From an uncultured Clostridium sp. (GTDB taxonomy: Bacteria; Bacillota; Clostridia; TANB77; CAG-508), in contig CAOKQZ010000011.1 in assembly GCA_948471055.1 (NCBI GenBank), positions 1-53,317 of the forward strand: a stretch of 53,317 nt of DNA, read 5' to 3'. Every line of letters starts with the position of its first letter. The stretch's first letter is position 1. Below the pieces are notes generated by a model, which did no database searches, was not told the origin of the DNA, and worked only from the letters and a program-made list of their open reading frames with translations. Shown one piece after another: positions 17,748 to 26,631 of this stretch. The translations under genes were made by a program, and so were the position numbers.

Positions 17748-18623
17748 ATGATCAATATATTATTGTGTGGAAATGAGAAAGTGTTTGATGGAGCACTTAC
17801 ACAAAGCTTATCCATTACCAACAAAACCAAAGAAATCATCCATTGGTACATTCTTACCATGGATGTCTCTAGGATAAAACCAGAATATACCTGTATTACC
17901 GAAGAACAAATTCAATTTTTAAACAAAGTGGTCAAATCCAAACATCCAGAAAATCAAGTAACTCGAATCGATATTACCAATTTATACGAAACCAAGTTTG
18001 GAAAATGCAAAAATGAAGGAGCCTATTGTACGCCATATACTTTACTTCGCTTATTTGCCGATGTAATTCCAGAAATACCAGATAAAATTCTGTATTTGGA
18101 TATCGATATGATGGCAAAAGGGGATATTTCTGAATTATACCATACCGATATTTCAAATTATGAATATGCAGCAGTAAAAGAAAAATATGGTTCTATTTTC
18201 ATTTGGCCAGATTATATTAATGCAGGTATGTTATTACTCAATATAAAGAAAATAAAAGAAACGAAATTACTAGAAAAAGCACGACATCTCATCAAAACCA
18301 AAAAGATGTTATTTGCTGACCAAGATGCAATTTATCGTTCTACTACCAAAAAGTTATTATTACCAAGAAAATACAATGAGCAATCTAGTTTTAAAAGGGA
18401 AGATACCATCATATGTCACTTTTGTAAAAGGCTTATGCTATTACCATACCCACATACCGAAAACTATAAACAATGGCAAATTGATGATATCCATCGAGAA
18501 CTAAAATGTTACGCATTTGAAGACGATTTACAAGAATATGTAAAATTAAAACAAAAATTTGAAGAGGAAAAAGGGGAAAAAGAAAATGAAACAAGAAACA
18601 ATACCAATCTTTTTTGCAGTTGA
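17748..18623 (+). CDS. Family 8 glycosyltransferase
   Basis: LPS-glycosyltransferase-like GT8 enzyme of 291 residues; transfers a hexose from a nucleotide sugar. Motifs: N-terminal NILLCGNEKVFDGALTQSL, the metal site ILYLDIDMMAKGDIS (DxD, about 112-126), FIWPDYINAGMLLLN and the late ICHFCKRLM...PYPHTENYKQW. It overlaps the next gene by 38 bases, so the two are translationally coupled and the products may act on the same acceptor. RBS TAGGGGAAA. The product's glycan is unknown. Confidence 0.9.
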   Translation: MINILLCGNEKVFDGALTQSLSITNKTKEIIHWYILTMDVSRIKPEYTCITEEQIQFLNKVVKSKHPENQVTRIDITNLYETKFGKCKNEGAYCTPYTLLRLFADVIPEIPDKILYLDIDMMAKGDISELYHTDISNYEYAAVKEKYGSIFIWPDYINAGMLLLNIKKIKETKLLEKARHLIKTKKMLFADQDAIYRSTTKKLLLPRKYNEQSSFKREDTIICHFCKRLMLLPYPHTENYKQWQIDDIHRELKCYAFEDDLQEYVKLKQKFEEEKGEKENETRNNTNLFCS

Positions 18624-20385
18624 TGACAAATACATACCGTTTCTAGCAGTAGCTTTGCAATCGATGTTTGAGCATGCTTCCAAACAGTATTATTATGAAA
18701 TTAAAATATTACATACCAATATTCAAGAAGAAAACAAGAAAAAGATTGAAAAATACCAAAAAGATTATATTCATATCGAATTTGTAGATGTGAATTACTA
18801 TATTGATGAAGTAAAAGATAAATTATATACTAGAGATTATTATACCAAAACAACCTATTTTCGTTTATTCATTCCAGAATTATACCCAGAATATGACAAG
18901 GTATTATATTTAGATAGTGATATTGCTGTATTGTCCGATATTTCTGAATTATTTCATACTGAAATGGGAACCAATTTAGTAGCAGCAGCACCAGATGACG
19001 TTATTCAAACCATTGAGACATTTCAAGAATATGCCGAAAAAGTAGTAGGAGTCGTACGTTACCAAAACTACTTTAATGCTGGAATTTTATTAATGAATTT
19101 AAAGGAACTTCGAAACTTTAAGTTTCAAGAAAAATTCTTATATTTACTAGAAACCATCAAATTCTCTGTGGCACAAGACCAAGACTACTTAAACCATTTA
19201 TGTAAGGGAAGAGTGACCCTGTTTGAAAACACATGGAACCGTATGCCAATTGGAGGAGATACGGTAAGACGAGATAAATTACATTTAATCCATTACAATT
19301 TATCGTATAAACCATGGCATTTTGAAAATATTTTGTATGAAGAATATTTTTGGGAATATGCCATAAAAACGGAATTTTTAGAAGAAATTAATGAGATTAA
19401 AGCAAATTATTCCGAAGAAGAAAAAAAGATTGATTTAGAAGCGTATGATAAATTAGTAGTTCTTGCACAAAAAGAGAGCTCTTGTGTAGGAGATGACCGT
19501 ATGCATAAAAAAGAAATCAAACAAGTAGTCGAACCATCCAAAGAACGCTTGGCTATCTTAAAGAAAATTGAAAACTTAGAGCGAGAAGGAAAATTTGATA
19601 TCGATGTAGAAGATGATCCACCAACCATTCCTTTAACCCCCGAGCATGTGGATTATTTAAAAACCAAAAGCACAAGTAAACTAAAAGCGATATTTGCCAA
19701 TCGTTTAGCCGAAAAATTTGTAGAAGAATTACTAAAAGATAAAAAACTAGTCATTAAAGAGATAAGAGGATTAGAAAACTTAAGTAACCTATCAACAGGG
19801 GCAATTATTACCTGTAACCACTTTAATCCATATGATTGCTTTACAGTTGAAACCGTTTTTCGAAGAACAAACCATGCCAAAAATAAAACACTATATAAAG
19901 TAATTCGAGAAGGAAATTACACAAATTTCTCTGGATTTTATGGATTTTTGTTTCGAAATTGTGATACCTTACCACTTAGTTCAAACAAAAAAACAATGAA
20001 AGCATTTATAAAGGCAGTAGATACCATTCTACAAAGAGGCGATTTTATTTTAATGTATCCAGAACAAAGTATGTGGTGGAATTATAGAAAACCAAAGCCA
20101 TTAAAAGATGGTGCCTATAATATGGCGGTTAAAAACCATGTGCCAGTTCTTCCAATCTTTATTACAATGGAAGATAGTGACAGGCTTGATGAAAATGGAT
20201 TTTACATACAAGAATATACCGTTCATATTGGGAAACCAATTTACCCTAGCAAAAATACAATGGCAAAAAAGAACATCCAAGCAATGAGAGAGAAAAACTA
20301 TCAAGTTTGGAAAGAAGTGTATGAGGAGTTTTATCATATACCATTAGAATATACCACAAAAAAAGAAGAAATAGGTGTTTCATAA
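18586..20385 (+). CDS. GT8 glycosyltransferase fused to a PlsC-type acyltransferase
   Basis: Two-domain protein of about 599 residues. The first 290 residues are a GT8 domain (IPIFFAVDDKYIPFLAVAL, VLYLDSDIAVLSDIS, YFNAGILLMNLKEL, HLIHYNLSYKPWH). After a charged linker comes an acyltransferase domain with the HX4D motif TCNHFNPYDCF (about 411-421), the YPEQSMWW acceptor motif and PVLPIFITMED. ATG 18586 is chosen because AAAAAGGGGA precedes it closely. It abuts the next acyltransferase gene with no gap. The fusion suggests a glycolipid or glycopolymer that is both glycosylated and acylated; that pathway is inferred. Confidence 0.87.
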   Translation: MKQETIPIFFAVDDKYIPFLAVALQSMFEHASKQYYYEIKILHTNIQEENKKKIEKYQKDYIHIEFVDVNYYIDEVKDKLYTRDYYTKTTYFRLFIPELYPEYDKVLYLDSDIAVLSDISELFHTEMGTNLVAAAPDDVIQTIETFQEYAEKVVGVVRYQNYFNAGILLMNLKELRNFKFQEKFLYLLETIKFSVAQDQDYLNHLCKGRVTLFENTWNRMPIGGDTVRRDKLHLIHYNLSYKPWHFENILYEEYFWEYAIKTEFLEEINEIKANYSEEEKKIDLEAYDKLVVLAQKESSCVGDDRMHKKEIKQVVEPSKERLAILKKIENLEREGKFDIDVEDDPPTIPLTPEHVDYLKTKSTSKLKAIFANRLAEKFVEELLKDKKLVIKEIRGLENLSNLSTGAIITCNHFNPYDCFTVETVFRRTNHAKNKTLYKVIREGNYTNFSGFYGFLFRNCDTLPLSSNKKTMKAFIKAVDTILQRGDFILMYPEQSMWWNYRKPKPLKDGAYNMAVKNHVPVLPIFITMEDSDRLDENGFYIQEYTVHIGKPIYPSKNTMAKKNIQAMREKNYQVWKEVYEEFYHIPLEYTTKKEEIGVS

Positions 20386-21190
20386 ATGGAAAGAAAAACA
20401 ATCTATTACCAAGATGAATTAAACGATGAGTTTTCTACCAAAAAAATCATACCAAGAAAAATAGATGAAACGTATCCGTACCTTCGTAAAAATCCCATAT
20501 GGAATATGATGTCGTATTTATTGCAAAATGTGCTTAGTATGCCAATCAAAGTAGGGTATGCCAAAATCAAGTTTCATATACAATACATAGGAAAAGAAAA
20601 GCTAAAACCATATCGTAAGCAAGGGTATTTCATCTATGCCAACCATACCCAAATATTTGCAGATACCTTTATTCCAAGCATAGGCAACTACCCAAAACGA
20701 AACTTCTTTATCGTAAACCCAGAAAACATTTCTATGAAAGGCTCAGGCACTATCATCGAAATGCTAGGAGCCATACCAGTTCCCGGAAACAAAACCGCTA
20801 TGAAACATTTTCTAGAAGCCATCGAAAAACGAATTTTAGAAAAATCGTCCATTACCATATATCCAGAAGCACACATCTGGCCCTACTACACTAAAATAAG
20901 ACCCTTTAAAGAAGTATCTTTCCAATACCCAATCGCACTTCGGAACACCAACTTTTTGCATGACAAACACCTACCAAGCATACGGAAAAAAGAAAAACAA
21001 AGTAAAAATTGTAACCTACATTGATGGTCCATTTTTTGCAGATGACAAATTAGGAAGAAAAGAAAAACAAAAGGATTTACGAGACAAGGTGTATGAGTGT
21101 ATGGTAAAGAGGAGTAGGGAGAGTAATGTGGAATATATAGAGTATGTAAAGAACCCCCAGTCGCCTATCGGCGACAGCCCCCTTAGGTAA
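20386..21190 (+). CDS. PlsC-type acyltransferase, needs +1 recoding at CGG
   Basis: Second acyltransferase of the cluster. Motifs are YFIYANHTQIFADTF (H...D catalytic pair, about 82-96) and IYPEAHIWPYYTKIRPFK (about 156-173). The frame from ATG 20386 reaches CGG at 20941-20943 (codon 186, after CTT). Continuing one base later as GGA gives YPIALGTPTFCMTNTYQAYG, the expected family continuation, and ends at 21190 for a total near 267 residues. Without the shift the protein would lose this strand and end about 27 residues later in an unrelated lysine-rich tail. The last codons lie inside a dispersed repeat (from 21147), so the repeat supplies the C-terminus. Confidence 0.83.
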
Positions 21191-21202
21191 AGGGGCCTTT
21201 TT
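21147..21202. repeat. Dispersed palindromic repeat overlapping a gene end
   Basis: AAAGAACCCCCAGTCGCC, TATCGGCGACAGCCCCCTT, AGGTAAAGGGGCCTTTTT. The TAA inside it is the stop codon of the acyltransferase in the recoded frame. Confidence 0.85.
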
Positions 21203-21217
21203 ATTTGCTAGTAAAAC

Positions 21218-21246
21218 TTGCGATGTTACGTAAAATAGTGTATAAT
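21218..21246 (+). promoter_or_regulatory. Promoter of orphan ORF 1
   Basis: TTGCGA at 21218-21223, 17-bp spacer containing TTACGTAA, TATAAT at 21241-21246. Confidence 0.65.
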
Positions 21247-21313
21247 AGTTTTGTTTGAAACAGTAATTTTAAGAATAAGTATTCTAAAAAAATGAAAGAG
21301 AGGAAACAACAAC

Positions 21314-21835
21314 ATGGCGAAAAGAAAAACAAATTACACCAGTTACATGCGAACCAAACCGCCCACAAATCAGGGGATAGACTTTCAATGTGCTGAACGG
21401 GCTATCGCAAAGATTGAAAGAGTAGAAGAACCCGTACGGACATTAAAGCTTACACTTTCTGGCGGCACAAGATATTCCATTTGTGAAACGGATGAGAGGT
21501 ATCATTACAATGATGTTTTTGATGTGCTTTGGGGAGGATTGGCTAAAGGGGATACTGTAGTATTGGATTGTTCTCATATGAAAATTTTGGATGCTTATAT
21601 TGAAACATCTGAGAAAACCTATGAGATTATAGAGCTTTCTACTTCTGCTGACAAGATAAAATTACATCTTGCGATGAATGACGAACATCTTTGTTTAGAA
21701 TTTTCTCCTACTGATGATATTTTTTTAGTGGCAAATAGAGAATTTGTACCATTAAAAGAAATTAAACATTATTATCCTGTGGGATGTATTGTAACTGTGC
21801 ACTGGATTGGGAACAGGCTGGCTGGATTTTCGTAA
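21314..21835 (+). CDS. Orphan protein 1, with in-frame CGG codons
   Basis: Unrecognised soluble protein of 173 residues, rich in beta-type alternation (TLKLTLSGGTRYSI, IKLHLAMNDEHLCLEF), with no signal peptide or membrane segment. Its composition differs from the neighbours: more G+C, GGC-GGC and CCG-CCC codons, and CGG codons in frame at 21398 (codon 29) and 21437 (codon 42), which no native gene here contains outside recoding sites. Shifted +1 at the first CGG it would stop after about ten residues. It has its own promoter, RBS AGAGAGGAAA and a GC-rich terminator. Likely a recent import from a genome with the standard code; function unknown. Confidence 0.65.
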   Translation: MAKRKTNYTSYMRTKPPTNQGIDFQCAERAIAKIERVEEPVRTLKLTLSGGTRYSICETDERYHYNDVFDVLWGGLAKGDTVVLDCSHMKILDAYIETSEKTYEIIELSTSADKIKLHLAMNDEHLCLEFSPTDDIFLVANREFVPLKEIKHYYPVGCIVTVHWIGNRLAGFS

Positions 21836-21846
21836 AACGAGCCACG

Positions 21847-21871
21847 GCCCGGCATGATTTGCCGGGCTTTC
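21847..21871 (+). terminator. GC-rich terminator of orphan ORF 1
   Basis: GCCCGGCA pairs with TGCCGGGC around TGATT, followed by TTTCC. It sits two bases from the 3' end of sigK and may serve both strands. Confidence 0.75.
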
Positions 21872-21872
21872 C

Positions 21873-22571
21873 TCATTCTTGAAATTCCTTATTTAATTTA
21901 CCAATTGCCTTGGTTTCAATTCTAGAAACATAGGAGCGAGAAATTCCCATCATACTGGCAATTTCGTTTTGCGTTTTTGGTTTTCCACCATTTAAACCAA
22001 AGCGAAGTTCGAGAATAGCTTTTTCTCTATCTTTTAACACTTCTTTCATTTTTTGATAGAGTTTCTTTACTTTCATTTTCAAGTCAATTTCCTCTTCTAC
22101 TGATTTTTCCTCTGTTTCTAATACATCCATTAAAGTAACTTCATTATCATCCTTATCTTTTCCAATCGGTTCATTTAAGTATACTTCTGATTTTGTCTTT
22201 TTACTAGAACGTAAAAACATTAAAATTTCATTTTCAATACATCTTGCAACATAGGTAGCAAGTCGAATATTTTTGTCTGGATTAAAGCTATTAATTCCTT
22301 TAATTAAACCAATTGTACCAATCGAAATCAAATCATCTTGGTCAATATTGGTAGTGGCATATTTTTTACTAACATGAGCCACTAGTCGTAAATTTCTTTC
22401 AATTAATATATTACGAGCTTCATCATCACCATTTTTCATTCTTTCAATACAATTCTTTTCTTCCTCACTAGACAATGGCTCTGGAAACAAATTACTACTT
22501 TGTATATATCCAACTACAAAAATAGCACTTTTCAAAAAAGCGAAAAATCCTGATAGAGTAAGGGCAAGCAT
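21873..22571 (-). CDS. sigK: Sporulation RNA polymerase sigma factor, SigK-like
   Basis: Late mother-cell sigma factor of sporulation. The 232-residue protein has a hydrophobic N-terminus (LALTLSGFFAFLKSAIFVVGYIQ) typical of pro-SigK, then FPEPLSSEEE, region 2 (ERNLRLVAHVSKKY, DLISIGTIGLIKGINSF, RLATYVARCIENEILMFLR) and region 4 with the helix-turn-helix TQNEIASMMGISRSYVSRIE. The gene is uninterrupted, with no skin element. ATG 22571 is preferred, with GGAGGTG in front; an ATG at 22616 is in frame but has no ribosome site. SigE is the closest alternative, but the N-terminal region and C-terminal KLNKEF fit SigK better. Confidence 0.87.
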   Translation of the reverse strand: MLALTLSGFFAFLKSAIFVVGYIQSSNLFPEPLSSEEEKNCIERMKNGDDEARNILIERNLRLVAHVSKKYATTNIDQDDLISIGTIGLIKGINSFNPDKNIRLATYVARCIENEILMFLRSSKKTKSEVYLNEPIGKDKDDNEVTLMDVLETEEKSVEEEIDLKMKVKKLYQKMKEVLKDREKAILELRFGLNGGKPKTQNEIASMMGISRSYVSRIETKAIGKLNKEFQE

Positions 22572-22650
22572 ACAAGCACCTCCAAAAATTTGACTATACA
22601 GGATTATATGTTTCAAAAATAAAAAAGTGCCTGACCTTGTAAAAATAAGT

Positions 22651-22679
22651 TTGACATTACAAAAAAACTAATATACAAT
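22651..22679 (+). promoter_or_regulatory. prfB promoter
   Basis: TTGACA at 22651-22656, 17-bp spacer, TACAAT at 22674-22679, about 20 bases before the GTG start. Near-consensus. Confidence 0.7.
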
Positions 22680-22701
22680 ACCATAAGAGGAGATGAGATA
22701 C

Positions 22702-23820
22702 GTGATTGAGTTAGAGGATAACAAACGAGAATTAATGGAACTTTCTAAAAGAGTAGAAAGTATGGGTGAGTCTCTTTGACCTTGCTAGTATGGCGAAGAA
22801 AATAGAGGAGTTGGAAAGTAAAACAATGCAAGAGGGGTTTTGGAATGATAATAAAACATCTTCTGTTGTTTTGCAAGAATTGAAGACTTTGAAAGGGAAG
22901 TATGAAAGTTTTTCTAGGATAAAAGGAGAAATTGCTAATTTAGAGGAGTTAAATGAATTACTTTTATTAGAGGAAGATGAGGAGCTTGGGAAAGACTTAT
23001 TGAAAAATACAAAATTATTGAAACATGATTTTGAAAAGTTTGAAATTACTACTTTGCTTTCTGGAAAGTATGATAGAAATAATGCTATTGTTACCTTGCA
23101 CCCAGGAGCAGGTGGAACCGAGTCGCAGGATTGGGCAGAAATGCTATATCGTATGTATACCCGTTTTGCCAATAGCAATGGCTACCATATAAAAGAACTA
23201 GATTATTTAGAAGGTGAAGAAGCAGGAATAAAGAGTGTTACTTTTTTAGTAAGTGGCGAAAATGCGTATGGTTATTTAAAATCGGAAATTGGTGTTCATC
23301 GATTGGTACGTATTTCTCCTTTTGATGCAGGAGGAAGACGACACACATCTTTTGCTTCTGTAGAGGTATTACCGGAAATTACAGACGACATTAATATTGA
23401 AATCAACCCAGAAGAGCTACGAATTGATACTTACCGTGCCTCACGGAGCAGGGCGGACAACATATTAATAAAACCGATTCTGCAGTAAGAATTACACATC
23501 TTCCAACCAATACCGTCGTTTCTTGCCAAACCGAACGCTCACAAATTCAAAATAAAGAAACTGCCATGAAAATGCTAAAATCAAAATTACTTGATTTAAA
23601 GGAAAAAGAACACAAAGAAGAAATCTCGGATTTAAAAGGAGAGCAAAAAGAAATTGCATGGGGAAGTCAAATCCGTTCATATGTATTTTGTCCATATACC
23701 TTGGTAAAAGACCATAGAACCAATTTTGAAACAGGAAATATTACAGCTGTTATGGATGGGGAAATTAACGAATTTATAGAAAGCTATCTAAAATTACGAA
23801 ACTTTCCGCAAAATACATAA
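22702..23820 (+). CDS. prfB: Peptide chain release factor 2, with three +1 recoding sites
   Basis: RF2 reads UAA and UGA stop codons and releases the peptide through its GGQ loop. Translation starts at GTG 22702 (RBS AGAGGAGA) and meets the classical autoregulatory site CTT-TGA-C at 22774-22780, which shifts +1 to GAC ([10 protein letters not shown]). Two more shifts are needed: TCA-CGGA at 23444 and GGG-CGGA at 23454. Skipping each C restores the canonical release-factor loop [11 protein letters not shown] exactly, then HLPT and the C-terminal domain to 23820, about 371 residues, the normal RF2 length. Without these shifts translation ends about 15 codons past the first CGG with no GGQ. A pseudogene is very unlikely for an essential single-copy factor. 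Confidence 0.93.
22774..22780 (+). promoter_or_regulatory. RF2 autoregulatory frameshift site
   Basis: CTT TGA C after codon 25, the conserved prfB +1 site. A weak Shine-Dalgarno-like GGGTGAG lies a few bases upstream. It shows that +1 shifting at the UGA is intact alongside the CGG sites. Confidence 0.95.
23444..23457 (+). other. Two CGGA recoding sites encoding glycines of the RF2 GGQ loop
   Basis: CGG at 23444-23446 (after TCA) and 23454-23456 (after GGG) are in frame one after the other. The protein is only continuous if each CGGA is decoded as one glycine. The combined shift of two bases places the reading frame on the 3' third of prfB. Confidence 0.9.
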
Positions 23821-23888
23821 TATACTATAGTATGGCGATGTTTAAATTTAAATATCACCTACACTTTAAGAAAAAGAAGGTGCCATAA

Positions 23889-25113
23889 ATGGCAATTATA
23901 GTACAAAAATTTGGAGGGAGTTCTGTAGCAGACACAGATAAATTATTTAAAGTCTGTCGTCATATTATAAAGGAATATGAAAAAGGAAATGATATTGTAG
24001 TTGTTGTATCAGCACAGCGGAAAAACCACAGATAAATTAATTGAAGAAGAAGCTGAAATTACAAGTACACCAAATAAAAGAGAACATGATGTATTAGTAT
24101 CAACGGGAGAACAAATTACGATTGCAAAACTATCTATGTGCTTACAAAAACAAGGATATGAAGCAATTTCATATACAGGTTGGCAACTTCCCATTATAAC
24201 AAATTCTATCAATGGAAATGCCAGAATAAAAGAGATTGCAATTGACCGTATAAAGAGTGATTTAGCAAAAAGAAAAATTGTTGTTGTTGCAGGTTTTCAA
24301 GGGGTAGATGAAGATTTGAATATTACTACCTTAGGACGAGGTGGTTCGGATACAACTGCCGTTGCTTTAGCCTCAACCTTAAATGCTGAAAAATGCGATA
24401 TTTATACCGATGTAGATGGTATTTTTTCTGGTGATCCAAGAATCATAAAAAATGTTTCTAAAATTGAAACAATTTCTTATGATGAAATGCTTGAACTTGC
24501 AAGCCTTGGAGCAAAAGTATTGCACAATCGTTGTGTCGAAATAGGAAAAAAATATAATATACCAATCTATGTGAAATCTACTTTTGAAGAAGAAAGTAGA
24601 GGAACCCTAGTTACTTCCAAAGAATGCCTAGAAGACTTATGTATTAGTGGAGTAGCAAAAGAAGACCATATTGCAAGAATCACACTCATTGGAAAAACCA
24701 ATAAAATAGGTCGAATCTATAAAATATTTCGTTTACTTGCAAACAACAATATTAATGTAGATATTATTGTGCAAGCGTTTGGGGAACATATTGCAAAAGA
24801 TATATCCTTTACTATAAAAGAACACGACCTAGAAGAAACATTAGAAATCTTACATGAACATGCAAGCGAATTTGATATAGAAGAAATTAAATCTTGGGGA
24901 GGAATGTCGAAAGTATCCATTGTAGGAATTGGAATTGCAAACAATCCAGGAGTTGCAGCAACCCTATTTGAAACCTTATACGAAAATAATATCAACATGC
25001 ACATGATAAGCACATCTGAAATAAAAATCTCGGTTCTAGTTAATCATAATGTGGCAGAAACTGCATTAAATGCAATACACAATAAATTTATGAAAAAGAC
25101 TGTTTCTATTTAG
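23889..25113 (+). CDS. lysC: Aspartate kinase, needs +1 recoding at CGG
   Basis: Phosphorylates aspartate, the first step to lysine, threonine, methionine and diaminopimelate/dipicolinate. Translation starts at ATG 23889 (MAIIVQKFGGSSVAD, RBS AAGAAGGTG) and meets CAG-CGG-A at 24018 (codon 44). Reading GGA one base later restores VVVVSAQGKTTDKLIEE, the kinase signature, and continues to 25113, about 407 residues. Other motifs: GFQGVDEDLNITTLGRGGSDTTA, YTDVDGIFSGDPR, and two C-terminal ACT domains (ISGVAKEDHIARITLIG, VSIVGIGIANNPGVAA), the seat of feedback inhibition. Unshifted, the product would end at about 46 residues. No lysine riboswitch is visible upstream. Confidence 0.94.
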
Positions 25114-25128
25114 GAACAGTCTTTTTTT
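25093..25128 (+). terminator. lysC terminator
   Basis: AAAAAGACTGTTTC pairs with GGAACAGTCTTTTT, with the lysC stop codon in the loop and a T-run after. Confidence 0.88.
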
Positions 25129-25235
25129 GTGTCCTTTTTGTAAATTTGAAAGAAAAGGGGTTCTAGTATGGTCAAGTTGTGAATATATATATTTTAGATT
25201 AAAAAAGCTAAGAGTATGAATGGGGGGGAAGCGTT

Positions 25236-25532
25236 ATGACGTTAGAGGAGAGAAAAGGAATGACAAATAATATTGTACAGAACCTTGTATTAGAGAATAG
25301 GGGAAAGTTAAGTGTTTCTGGAGTGTTAGATGTTTTAAGTTTTGATGACCAAATTGTTATTATTGAAACAGAACTTGGATTATTAACCATAAAAGGGGAA
25401 GACTTACGAATTAATAAACTTAGTATTGATACCTCAGAAGTTGTTGTAGAAGGTGATATTTACAATATGGGATATAGCGAAAAAGATACTGAAAAAAAAT
25501 CAAGTAATTTGTTAGGAAAAATTTTTAAATAG
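25236..25532 (+). CDS. yabP: Sporulation protein YabP
   Basis: Spore cortex/coat assembly protein (PRC-barrel-like YabP family). The 98-residue protein has NIVQNLVLENRGKLSVSGVLDVLSFDDQIVIIETELGLLTIKGEDLRI-type alternating strands, split here as VSGVLDVLSFDDQ and LGLLTIKGEDL, both hallmark stretches. A GGGGGGAAGCG ribosome site precedes ATG 25236. It is followed 19 bases later by yabQ and then divIC, the conserved Bacillus/Clostridium order. Expressed in the mother cell under SigE in relatives; no sigma-E box was confirmed here. Confidence 0.88.
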   Translation: MTLEERKGMTNNIVQNLVLENRGKLSVSGVLDVLSFDDQIVIIETELGLLTIKGEDLRINKLSIDTSEVVVEGDIYNMGYSEKDTEKKSSNLLGKIFK

Positions 25533-25551
25533 AAAATAGGGTGAGCGAAAC

Positions 25552-26047
25552 TTGAATAATCAAGCATATATATTTTTATTATTTATGATAAATGGTCTCA
25601 TCATTGGACTATTATTTGATTGTTTTCGAGTATTACGAAAATCTTTCAAAACCTCCGATTTTGTTACCTATATAGAAGATATTTTCTTTTGGATAATAGC
25701 AGGAATGATAACATTATATTTTATTTTTATATACAATAACCGGCGAAATACGTTTTTACATTTTTCTAGGAATTCTGTTAGGGATTTTATTTTACATGTT
25801 AACCATTAGCAAATTCTTTATGAATGTCAGTGTCAAAATTGTTACATTTTTAAAAGCAATCATTGAAAAAACAATCCATATCATTACCTATCCATTAAAA
25901 ATAGTATTTGGTATTTTACGAAAAATCTTATTTCGACCAATTTCTTTTATATGCATTAATCTACGAAGTTTTTTGAAAAAAAGTATCAAAAACTTAAAAA
26001 AATTACAAAAAACAACAAAAACAGAACAAACCAAAAGGGAATTTTAA
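25552..26047 (+). CDS. yabQ: Sporulation protein YabQ, needs +1 recoding at CGG
   Basis: Small membrane protein required for spore cortex. Translation starts at TTG 25552 (RBS AGGGTGAG) and gives three N-terminal helices with GLLFDCFRVLRKSF (about 19-32). CGG at 25741-25743 (codon 64, after AAC) is followed by the GGC frame: YNNGEIRFYIFLGILLGILF, the typical YabQ third helix, running to 26047. The total is about 164 residues, as expected. Unshifted reading ends after about 85 residues with a polar tail in place of the helix. Position between yabP and divIC confirms identity. This is the only site whose fourth base is C. Confidence 0.87.
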
Positions 26048-26130
26048 CTTTTATGTAGAAAAATATATAAAGAAGGTATTTCCGTAAGGATTTTGTACTG
26101 TTTTCGAGAAAATTGGAGTGTTATATACAT

Positions 26131-26403
26131 ATGAAAATAAAAAAGATAACAAAAAAGTTATTGGTACTTGGCATTTTGCTGTATGTTTCCATTACTTTCA
26201 TTAATCAACAAAAATCATTAAATAAGCATAACCGTGAGCAAATAGCATTAAAAGAGAAAATTGAAAAGCAAGAAGAATATCATAAAAGTTTACTTGCAAT
26301 AAAAGAAAATATTAGCTCACCAGAATATATTGAGCAATTAGCTCGTGAAAAATTAGATATGTACTTACCAAATGAAAGAGTTTATATTGACGTTAACAAA
26401 TGA
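26131..26403 (+). CDS. divIC: Septum formation initiator DivIC/FtsL-like
   Basis: Bitopic division protein; one transmembrane helix (about 8-25, LLVLGILLYVSITFI) followed by an extracytoplasmic coiled coil (NREQIALKEKIEKQEEY) and the DivIC tail EYIEQLAREKLDMYLPNE. 90 residues from ATG 26131, chosen over an upstream TTG because TTGGAGTG is its ribosome site. It acts in the divisome with FtsL and FtsB/DivIB. It follows yabP-yabQ as in many Bacillota. Confidence 0.9.
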   Translation: MKIKKITKKLLVLGILLYVSITFINQQKSLNKHNREQIALKEKIEKQEEYHKSLLAIKENISSPEYIEQLAREKLDMYLPNERVYIDVNK

Positions 26404-26435
26404 TTTGTAAGTGATGATACCATTTACAAATCATT
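26399..26435 (+). terminator. Hairpin after divIC
   Basis: AATGATTTGTAA pairs with TTACAAATCATT across a 13-base loop, overlapping the divIC stop. No T-run follows, so it could be a pause or processing site. Confidence 0.5.
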
Positions 26436-26631
26436 GTATGTATTAGAATAAATAATCCATAGAGTCCGTTACTTTATGGATTGTACTTTATTTATTGTTC
26501 TATGAATCAATTTATTCCTAAACAACTTCCAAAAACTAAAATGGAAAATAAAATATAAAATTTACTAGTGTTAAACGTAATTGTATGATACAATATAGTT
26601 GTTAAAAAATACTAAAGGAGAGAAAATATAT

